Of a DNA stretch of 8,318 bases, positions 1-5,346 are shown one piece after another. Below the pieces are notes generated by a model. It did no database searches. It was not told the origin of the DNA and saw only the letters and a program-made list of their open reading frames with translations. The position numbers and the translations under genes are program-made. Position 1 is the stretch's first letter. Each line of letters starts with the position of its first letter. This DNA is from Spirochaetaceae bacterium (lineage in GTDB: Bacteria > Spirochaetota > Spirochaetia > Treponematales > Breznakiellaceae): contig JAIRSQ010000066.1 of the NCBI GenBank assembly GCA_031255395.1, positions 1-8,318 of the forward strand. The letters are read 5' to 3'.

Positions 1-20
1 TTCACTATAGTTTGAAGGGG

Positions 21-80
21 GCGAAGCAATCCAGCCCAGGGACGGCCTCACAGGGCTGCCTCGCCGCTGGATTGCTTCGC
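21..80. repeat. 15-bp perfect inverted repeat
   Basis: The arm gcgaagcaatccagc at 21-35 is the exact reverse complement of gctggattgcttcgc at 66-80, with 30 bases between. Transcribed, it would form a long stem, possibly with a smaller stem inside (agccc 33-37 against gggct 53-57). The right arm shares its core with another copy at 362-373. No T-run follows, so an intrinsic terminator is not supported. It fits a mobile or dispersed intergenic repeat better. Confidence 0.75.
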
Positions 81-205
81 TGGCGCTCGCAATGACGGCT
101 CCCCGGAAGCCTCGCAGCCCCACAGCCACCCGTTATCTATTATCTCTTTCTGCCTGCTCGCCAGCCTTCGCGACCTCACTCACTCACAAGGATGCTCGCA
201 AGGCC

Positions 206-333
206 GACTCGCAACCGCCTATCGGCGGCCATTCCTCATTCCTCATTCGCCGACAAGTCAGCTCCCCCGACAGACTCGCAACCGCCTTTCGGCGGCTCCC
301 CCGGCAGCCTCGCCAGCCGCCCCCTCTCGGCGG
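206..333 (+). repeat. Degenerate direct repeats, each with a CCGCC/GGCGG hairpin
   Basis: A 24-base unit at 206-229 recurs at 273-296 with a single mismatch. A more diverged relative lies at 309-333. Each contains a 5-bp stem CCGCC...GGCGG (215-228, 282-295, 317-333) with a loop of 4 to 7 bases. Between and after the copies lie tandem cattcctcatt and cattgctcatt runs (231-247, 334-350). The spacing is irregular (67 and about 36 bases), so this is not a CRISPR array. Confidence 0.65.
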
Positions 334-356
334 CTCATTGCTCATTGCTCATTCGT

Positions 357-379
357 CCGCCGGATTGCTTCGCCGGTGG
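357..379. repeat. Hairpin carrying the attgcttcg motif in its loop
   Basis: CCGCCGG (357-363) pairs with CCGGTGG (373-379), allowing one G-T wobble, around the 9-base loop attgcttcg. The same ggattgcttcgc word forms the arms of the inverted repeat at 21-80, so this is a second, differently folded copy of the same family. Confidence 0.5.
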
Positions 380-414
380 AAGTTTTGGCTCCGTGTCATC
401 GCCATCCTCCCATG

Positions 415-433
415 CCGAAAGCGTAGCTTTCGG
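415..433. repeat. 8-bp perfect hairpin with a 3-base loop
   Basis: CCGAAAGC (415-422), loop GTA, GCTTTCGG (426-433). The stem is perfect and compact but has no T-run after it, so a classical terminator is not indicated. A hairpin of the same style, long stem with a 3-base loop, lies inside the oxidoreductase gene at 7386-7410. Confidence 0.6.
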
Positions 434-493
434 GGCGGTCCTTCAAGCTCGCCAGCCGCCTGCTGCCAGCGTCATTTTTCATTTCCCATTATT

Positions 494-533
494 TTTACAT
501 CAATTTGACATTCGCTTTATGCGGCCTTGACAT
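494..533 (+). promoter_or_regulatory. Probable Pho box: four hexamers at exact 11-base spacing
   Basis: The + strand shows TTTACA (494-499), TTGACA (505-510), TTTATG (516-521) and TTGACA (527-532), each starting exactly 11 bases after the previous one. Three of the four are followed by T. One helical turn between direct repeats is the known layout of PhoB/PhoP sites: the Bacillus PhoP box is TT(A/C/T)ACA repeats about 11 bases apart, and the E. coli Pho box is two 7-base repeats at 11-base spacing. It lies directly before pstS and upstream of an operon encoding PhoB and PhoR, which makes autoregulation by phosphorylated PhoB the natural reading. The match is by eye; binding is inferred. Confidence 0.75.
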
Positions 534-541
534 TGGCGGAT

Positions 542-547
542 TATGTT
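542..547 (+). promoter_or_regulatory. Candidate -10 element of the pstS promoter
   Basis: TATGTT matches the TATAAT consensus at 4 of 6 positions and starts 10 bases after the last Pho hexamer, where a -10 is expected in PhoB-activated promoters that lack a good -35. It would give a very short leader of about 11-13 bases, placing the ribosome site at the RNA end, which is a weakness. A start farther upstream inside the array cannot be excluded. Confidence 0.3.
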
Positions 548-553
548 TATGGC

Positions 554-559
554 AAGGAG
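554..559 (+). promoter_or_regulatory. Ribosome binding site that sets the pstS start
   Basis: AAGGAG lies 6 bases before the ATG at 566. This favours 566 over the in-frame ATG at 527, which overlaps the Pho box and would put 13 non-hydrophobic residues ahead of a well-formed signal peptide. Confidence 0.8.
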
Positions 560-565
560 AATGAA

Positions 566-1459
566 ATGCAAAACATTATTTGCTGTTCAAAAAAAATTGC
601 CGCATTAGCCGCCGGAATGGCGCTGATTGCGGTTGTGGCGCCCGTTTTCGCGGGCGGCAGACAGACGGGCGGCGGCAAGGCGGCGAAATCCCAGATTACC
701 GTAATTTCGCGGGAAGAAGGGTCGGGGACGCGGACGGCGTTTGTCGAACTCTTTGAGGTGTTGGACGGAACCAAAAACGACAATGTCGCGCTGTCCGCCG
801 AGATCACCAATAACACCGCCGTCATGATGACTTCTGTCGCAGGCGACAAGAACGCCATCGGCTACATATCGCTGGGGTCGCTAAATGGCACGGTCAAAGC
901 GTTAGCGATAGACGGTGCGGCGGCTTCGGCGGCGGCGATCAAAAGCGGCGCTTACAAAATTTTCCGCCCGTTCAACATCGTTACAAAGGCCGGCCTGAGT
1001 CCGGCGGCAAGCGGTTTTATCGGCTATATCCTAAGCGACGAGGGCCAGGCGGTGGTCGCCGCAAACGGGTACCTGCCGCTAGAAGGCGCTCCCGCCTCAC
1101 TGCCCGCCGCCCGTCCCCGGACGGGAGACAAAATCGCTGTGGCAGGCTCGTCCTCTGTTACCCCGCTGATGGAAAAACTTAGGGAGGCGTACATCGCGAA
1201 GTACCCCGGAATCGATATCGAAATACAGCAGAGCGATTCTTCTACCGGAATAAATTCGGTAATTGACGGCGTTTGCGACATCGGCATGGCGTCTCGGGAG
1301 CTAAAACGGAGCGAGCTTGACAAGGGAGCGAGCGGCACGGTTATCGCAACCGACGGCATAGCGGTGATAGTAAACAGAGAAAATCCGTTCAACGCCCTGT
1401 CGCGGGAAAAGGTCAGAGACATCTACCTTGGCAAAATCGCGGACTGGGCCGAACTTTGA
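566..1459 (+). CDS. pstS: Circularly permuted phosphate-binding protein PstS
   Basis: This is the substrate-binding protein of the high-affinity phosphate ABC transporter, 297 aa. Residues 1-29 form a Sec signal peptide (KK at 9-10, hydrophobic 11-28, likely cut after VFA29). There is no lipobox Cys, so a soluble periplasmic protein is likely. The domain order is unusual. Residues 43-180 correspond to the normal C-terminal half: the RxxGSGTR phosphate loop at 49-56, then AIGYISLGSL, and SDEGQAVVAANGYLPL. After a Pro/Ala linker, residues 190-297 correspond to the normal N-terminal half: AGSSSVTPLMEKL from 193, SDSSTG 223-228, CDIGMASREL 237-246, and an end at IADWAEL, which in ordinary PstS leads into the strand found here near residue 44. 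All expected phosphate-contact segments are present. First gene of the operon; its stop overlaps the pstC start by 4 bases. Family assignment is secure, and the permutation is read directly from motif order. Confidence 0.92.
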   Translation: MQNIICCSKKIAALAAGMALIAVVAPVFAGGRQTGGGKAAKSQITVISREEGSGTRTAFVELFEVLDGTKNDNVALSAEITNNTAVMMTSVAGDKNAIGYISLGSLNGTVKALAIDGAAASAAAIKSGAYKIFRPFNIVTKAGLSPAASGFIGYILSDEGQAVVAANGYLPLEGAPASLPAARPRTGDKIAVAGSSSVTPLMEKLREAYIAKYPGIDIEIQQSDSSTGINSVIDGVCDIGMASRELKRSELDKGASGTVIATDGIAVIVNRENPFNALSREKVRDIYLGKIADWAEL

Positions 1460-2340
1460 CGGCTGGCAAGCGGAACGCCGGCCGGAACGGGCGGGAGGTT
1501 GCGGAAAGCCTGACTGGAGCGGTATTCCTTGCGGCGGCCTGTGTCTCGATACTTTGCGTGATACTGATATGCGTCTTCCTGTTTGCCAACGGCGTTCCGG
1601 CAATCGGGAAAATTGGGCCGTTGCGGTTCTTCGCGGGGACTCTGTGGAAGCCGGGCAGCGGTAGCTACGGCATAGCCCCGATGATTCTGGGGAGTCTGTA
1701 TGTAACGGCGGGAGCGATAGTTACGGGAGTGCCGGCGGGGGTTCTCTGCGCCGTGTTCATGGCGCGGTTCTGCCCCAAGCGGCTGTTATCGCTGATGTCC
1801 CCGGCGGTTACGCTGCTGGCGGGGATACCTTCGGTGGTCTACGGTTTTTTGGGGCTTACGATTCTGGTTCCCGCGACGAGGTTTCTTGGAATGGGGAACG
1901 GGAAAAGCGTACTGACCGCCTCGGTTCTTCTGGGGATAATGATACTGCCCACCGTCATCAGCGTGGCGGAGGCGGCACTGCGGGCCGTGCCGGAAACGTA
2001 CTACGAAGGCGCTTTGGCGCTTGGGGCTTCGCACGAGGAGGCTGTCTTCTTCGTGCAGGTTCCCGCCGCCTGGTCCGGCATAATGGCGGGAGCTATACTC
2101 GGTGTCGGCAGGGCTGTCGGCGAGACGATGGCGGTCATCATGGTTGCGGGCAATCAGGCCGTCATTCCTAAGAGCCTTTTTCAGGGGGCGCGAACGCTTA
2201 CCGCCAATATAGCGCTGGAGATGGGTTACGCCGCCGACCTCCACCGGGAAGCCCTTATAGCTACGGCGGCTACGCTGTTTGCGTTTGTCATGCTGGTTAA
2301 TATCCTGTTCGCGTTGGCTAAATCCCGCCGGCGGGCTTAA
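1456..2340 (+). CDS. pstC: Phosphate ABC transporter permease PstC
   Basis: One of two membrane subunits forming the phosphate channel in the inner membrane; 294 aa, normal for the family. About six hydrophobic segments are visible: one near 18-44, a block from about 76 to 145 (containing GIPSVVYGFLGL), a pair around the cytoplasmic loop, and a last one near 265-288. The loop that docks on PstB is clear as the EAA-type motif AVPETYYEGALALGAS, followed by GRAVGETMAVIMVAGN, typical of PstC. The start is TTG at 1456, sharing TTGA with the pstS stop. No ATG or GTG lies nearby in frame and there is no good ribosome site, so translation probably depends on ribosomes ending pstS. Placement directly before pstA and the Pst-specific motifs separate it from other permeases. 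Confidence 0.93.
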   Translation: MTAGKRNAGRNGREVAESLTGAVFLAAACVSILCVILICVFLFANGVPAIGKIGPLRFFAGTLWKPGSGSYGIAPMILGSLYVTAGAIVTGVPAGVLCAVFMARFCPKRLLSLMSPAVTLLAGIPSVVYGFLGLTILVPATRFLGMGNGKSVLTASVLLGIMILPTVISVAEAALRAVPETYYEGALALGASHEEAVFFVQVPAAWSGIMAGAILGVGRAVGETMAVIMVAGNQAVIPKSLFQGARTLTANIALEMGYAADLHREALIATAATLFAFVMLVNILFALAKSRRRA

Positions 2341-2355
2341 AACTTGGCGTTACGC

Positions 2356-3243
2356 ATGAAAAGGGCAGGTTTTGCGTTGAAACGCGAATATAGCTTGAAA
2401 AGCGCGCGGCGGAAGACGCTGCAAAGCGCGCTAAGACTGGCGGTTTACGCCGCGGCTGCGATGACGGGCTTAATCATACTGGGAATTTGCGCGGCGGTCC
2501 TGGCCGGCGGGATACCGGGCTTTAGCCCGGAAATCTTTTCGCGGGTTTATACGAGCGAGAACGCCTCGATGCTTCCGGCGTTTGTAAACACGCTGATCGC
2601 AGTCGCACTGGCTCTGGCGCTCGCCGTGCCGCCGGGGGTTTTCGCCGCTGTCTATCTGGTCGAATACGCCCGCAGGAGCAACCCGCTTCTCGGAGCGGTA
2701 CGCCTTGCGGCGGAGACTCTGGCGGGAGTGCCGTCAATCGTGTACGGCCTCTTCGGGATGTTGCTGTTCGTGGTCGGGTTTCGCTGGGGCTATTCGTTGC
2801 TGGCCGGAAGTTTCACGCTGGCGATAATGATACTTCCGCTTGTAATGCGCACGGCGGAAGAGGCGCTGCTTTCCGTGCCGGACACGTACCGCGAAGGGAG
2901 TTTCGGTCTCGGTGCTGGCAGGTTGCGGACGGTAACGGCCGTCGTGCTGCCTGCCGCCGCGCCCGGCATTTTTGCCGGAGTCATCCTTGCGGCAGGGCGC
3001 ATACTTGGAGAATCGGCGGCGCTCATTTTTACCGCGGGCACGGTGGCGCAACTGCCGAAAAGCCTGCTTTCTTCGGGACGGACTCTGGCGGTCCACACTT
3101 ACAGCCTTTCAAGCGAAGGGCTGTACCTTAAACAGGCTGCCGCCTCCGCCGCGGCCCTCTTGATACTGGCGGCGCTGATCAACGCTCTTTCATTCTTCCT
3201 TGCCAAAAAACTGGCCAAAAACTTCAGGACAGGACGGATATGA
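2356..3243 (+). CDS. pstA: Phosphate ABC transporter permease PstA
   Basis: Second channel subunit of the Pst transporter, about 295 aa. It has a basic N-terminus (residues 1-20), a first membrane helix around 30-52, [20 protein letters not shown] in the middle, and the PstB-docking loop [16 protein letters not shown] followed by [15 protein letters not shown], which are PstA hallmarks. A last hydrophobic segment lies near the C-terminus, ending in a Lys-rich tail. The start is uncertain: ATG at 2356 is used here, but TTG at 2344, only 3 bases after the pstC stop, and TTG at 2377 are also in frame, and none has a strong ribosome site. The stop overlaps the pstB ATG by 4 bases (ATGA). Moderately similar in layout to PstC, as expected for these paralogous subunits. 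Confidence 0.92.
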   Translation: MKRAGFALKREYSLKSARRKTLQSALRLAVYAAAAMTGLIILGICAAVLAGGIPGFSPEIFSRVYTSENASMLPAFVNTLIAVALALALAVPPGVFAAVYLVEYARRSNPLLGAVRLAAETLAGVPSIVYGLFGMLLFVVGFRWGYSLLAGSFTLAIMILPLVMRTAEEALLSVPDTYREGSFGLGAGRLRTVTAVVLPAAAPGIFAGVILAAGRILGESAALIFTAGTVAQLPKSLLSSGRTLAVHTYSLSSEGLYLKQAAASAAALLILAALINALSFFLAKKLAKNFRTGRI

Positions 3244-3992
3244 CAAATAAAATCAGCGTTACCTCCCTCAACCTGTATTACGGCGGTTTTCAGGCGCTTA
3301 AAAACATCAATCTGGGAATCAGAGAGAACGAGATTACCGCGCTGATAGGGCCGTCCGGCTGCGGAAAATCAACGTTTCTTAAAACCTTGAACCGCATGAA
3401 CGATCTTGCGGAAGGCTGCCGTATCGAAGGCCGCATACTGTTTGACGGCGAGGACATCTACGGCGGAATGGACGCGAGCCTGCTCCGCAAACGGGTTGGT
3501 ATGGTCTTTCAGAAGCCGAACCCGTTCCCGATGAGCGTTTACGACAACATCGCCTTCGGCCCCAGGACGCACGGCGTCCGTTCCCGAATCAAACTGGATA
3601 TAATCGTTGAAAAATCCCTGCGCAAGGCGGCGCTCTGGGACGAGGTCAAAGACAGGCTGAAAAAGAGCGCTCTGTCACTCTCCGGCGGCCAGCAGCAGCG
3701 GCTATGCATCGCAAGGGCACTGGCGGTCGAACCGGAAGTCTTATTGATGGACGAGCCCACATCCGCTCTGGACCCGATTTCCACGTCAAAAATTGAAGAT
3801 CTGACTCTTGAACTGCAAAAACAGTATACTATAGTGATTGTTACCCATAATATGCAACAGGCCGCCCGCATTTCAAACGCGACCGCGTTCTTTTTGATCG
3901 GCGAACTGATTGAATGCGGCCCTACGGAGGGGCTGTTTTCCATGCCGTCTGACAAGCGCACGGAAGATTATATTACCGGGAGGTTTGGCTGA
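3240..3992 (+). CDS. pstB: Phosphate ABC transporter ATP-binding protein PstB
   Basis: The ATPase that drives phosphate import, a cytoplasmic dimer bound to PstC and PstA; 250 aa, standard length. All nucleotide-binding motifs are intact: Walker [10 protein letters not shown] at 37-45, Q-loop Gln91 in [16 protein letters not shown] (the KPNPFPMS stretch is characteristic of PstB), signature LSGGQQQR at 147-154, Walker B LLMDEP at 168-173, D-loop SALD at 175-178, and switch His203 in [12 protein letters not shown]. The C-terminus DYITGRFG is also typical. AGGA lies 5 bases before the ATG. The ATG overlaps the pstA stop by 4 bases, and its own stop shares one base with the phoU start. The product is secure. 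Confidence 0.97.
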   Translation: MTNKISVTSLNLYYGGFQALKNINLGIRENEITALIGPSGCGKSTFLKTLNRMNDLAEGCRIEGRILFDGEDIYGGMDASLLRKRVGMVFQKPNPFPMSVYDNIAFGPRTHGVRSRIKLDIIVEKSLRKAALWDEVKDRLKKSALSLSGGQQQRLCIARALAVEPEVLLMDEPTSALDPISTSKIEDLTLELQKQYTIVIVTHNMQQAARISNATAFFLIGELIECGPTEGLFSMPSDKRTEDYITGRFG

Positions 3993-4669
3993 TGAGAGAC
4001 AGTTACCGGAAGCAGCTTGAAACCCTGCACAATGAGCTGATATTGATGGGGGCGCTCTGCGAAGACGCGATCGCCGGAGCGGTTACGGGACTGCTGGAAG
4101 AGGACGGCGAATTGCGGCAAAAGGCTATACAGTGCGAAAAGGAAATCGACCTTAAAGAACGGGAAATCGAGTCTGTCTGCGTCCGGCTGCTCCTTCGCGA
4201 GCAGCCGGTTGCGAGCGACCTTAGGCGCATAACCGCCGCCCAGCGGATGGTGAACGACATGGAACGCATCGGCGACCAGGCCGCCGACATAGCGGAACTG
4301 GCGGAGTCCATGTACGAAAAGCGAATGGCGTACGGGCATTTTGTCGAAGAAACGGTTAAAAACGGACTGCACATCGGCGCTATGACGGAAGCCGTTACGG
4401 AAATGCTTAGCGCGAGCGTAGATTCTTTCGTGCGCGAGGATATATGGCAGGCCCGCGAAGTTATAAAAATGGACGACGTTGTTGACAGCCTGTTCAGGAA
4501 AGTAAAACAGGAACTGATAGAGGTCATCGCGAAGGACAGCAAGACGGGCGGAGCCTGCCTTGACCTTTTGATGATAGCGAAGTATCTGGAACGTATAGGC
4601 GATCACGCCTTGAACATAGCCGAATGGGTGGTCTATTCCATCACGGGCGAAAGAGGGGAACCGGCTTGA
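3992..4669 (+). CDS. phoU: Phosphate signalling protein PhoU
   Basis: A cytoplasmic helical protein that passes the state of the Pst transporter to PhoR and restrains phosphate uptake; 225 aa, usual size. The family's two three-helix halves are visible, each with its metal-binding signature: MERIGDQAADIAE at about 90-102 and LERIGDHALNIAEWV at about 199-213. The stretch REQPVASDLRRI near 69-80 is also conserved in the family. The start ATG overlaps the last base of the pstB stop (TGATG) and has GGGAGG 8 bases upstream. Lying between transporter and two-component genes fits its linking role. No unusual features were seen. Confidence 0.95.
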   Translation: MRDSYRKQLETLHNELILMGALCEDAIAGAVTGLLEEDGELRQKAIQCEKEIDLKEREIESVCVRLLLREQPVASDLRRITAAQRMVNDMERIGDQAADIAELAESMYEKRMAYGHFVEETVKNGLHIGAMTEAVTEMLSASVDSFVREDIWQAREVIKMDDVVDSLFRKVKQELIEVIAKDSKTGGACLDLLMIAKYLERIGDHALNIAEWVVYSITGERGEPA

Positions 4670-5346
4670 TATATCTGGTAGAAGACGAAAAAGAAATCCG
4701 CGAACTGGTGCTGTACACGCTAAACAATTCCGGCCTGCCGGCGAAAGGTTTTGAAGACGGAAGGGGATTTTGGCAGGCTATGGCAAAAGAGGAGCCGGAT
4801 CTCGCGCTGCTCGATATAATGCTGCCGGGCGAGGACGGCCTTGCGATTTTAAGGCGGCTGCGCTCGTCCCCTAAGACCGCCGGCCTGCCCGTCATCATGC
4901 TTACGGCGAAGGGAAGCGAGTACGACAAGGTGCTGGGACTGGAAAACGGGGCGGACGACTATCTTGCAAAGCCGTTCGGCATGATGGAACTGGCGGCAAG
5001 AACAAAGGCGCTGCTCAGGCGCGCCCGCCCGGAAAAAGGCTTAAAAAGCCTCGCTCTGGGCGATATTTGTGTCAACATACCCGGACACAGGGTATCTGTA
5101 GGCGGCAAGGAAATATCCCTCACCCTCAAAGAATTCGACCTGCTGGTTTGCCTGATGGAAAATAAAGGCGCCGTGTTCTCACGCGAACAGCTTTTGCGGC
5201 GGGTTTGGGGCTTCGATTATATCGGCGAAACCAGAACGGTGGACACCCACATCCTGACGCTAAGGGGCAAACTGCTTTCCGCCGGCGAACTTATAAAAAC
5301 GGTACGCGGACTGGGCTATAAAATAGGGGAGGGGGGAAGCGAATGA
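4666..5346 (+). CDS. phoB: Phosphate regulon response regulator PhoB
   Basis: OmpR/PhoB-class response regulator, 226 aa. The receiver domain (about 1-120) has the acidic pair E6-D7, phosphoacceptor Asp50 in LLDIMLP, Thr80 in MLTAKG and Lys102 in LAKPFG. The C-terminal winged-helix DNA-binding domain (about 130-226) has LTLKEFDLLVCL, the recognition-helix region TRTVDTHILTLRGKL and the ending TVRGLGYKIGEGG. The start is taken as TTG at 4666. It yields MIYLVEDE, the canonical beginning, shares TTGA with the phoU stop, and has GAGGGG 7 bases upstream. An ATG at 4624 would add 14 unrelated residues inside phoU. The name rests on the operon: the family alone would only give an OmpR-type regulator. 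It most likely binds the array at 494-533. Confidence 0.92.
   Translation: MIYLVEDEKEIRELVLYTLNNSGLPAKGFEDGRGFWQAMAKEEPDLALLDIMLPGEDGLAILRRLRSSPKTAGLPVIMLTAKGSEYDKVLGLENGADDYLAKPFGMMELAARTKALLRRARPEKGLKSLALGDICVNIPGHRVSVGGKEISLTLKEFDLLVCLMENKGAVFSREQLLRRVWGFDYIGETRTVDTHILTLRGKLLSAGELIKTVRGLGYKIGEGGSE

Larger units (their letters stand above)
1..493. other. Repeat-rich intergenic region, no credible gene
   Basis: This stretch has no supportable gene. Two overlapping open frames (92-508 and 192-530, + strand) translate to low-complexity Pro/Arg/Ser-rich strings without a family signature and change reading frame across the repeats. What it does hold is a mosaic of short recurring units. The word ggattgcttcgc occurs at 69-80 and 362-373, and its reverse complement lies at 21-32. 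The words ctcgccagcc (157-166, 309-318, 448-457) and ctcattcgccg (242-252, and again far away at 8184-8194) also recur, as do runs of cattcctcatt/cattgctcatt at 231-350. Several units contain small GC-rich hairpins, listed separately. I infer a dispersed intergenic repeat family that has accumulated here. The first 20 bases may include the end of an upstream gene, but this cannot be shown. Confidence 0.7.

Noticed and set aside
21..80. Intrinsic terminator of an upstream gene
   Set aside because: The stem is long with a 30-base loop and is not followed by a run of T on either strand.
206..333. CRISPR-like repeats
   Set aside because: Only two near-identical copies and one diverged, at unequal spacing, with internal hairpins and repeats in the would-be spacers; no cas gene.
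92..530. Two overlapping + strand open frames in the left region
   Set aside because: Their translations are low-complexity, Arg/Pro/Ser-rich and built from the repeats; no ribosome site or family motif. The second runs into the Pho box.
566..1459. PstS as a truncated or frameshifted pseudogene
   Set aside because: The frame is open from ribosome site to an operon-style overlap with pstC, both lobes are complete, and all binding segments are present, so permutation explains it better.
3968..4606. 212-codon open frame antisense to phoU
   Set aside because: It lies wholly over a well-supported gene on the other strand and shows no recognisable domain; it is a by-product of phoU codon use.
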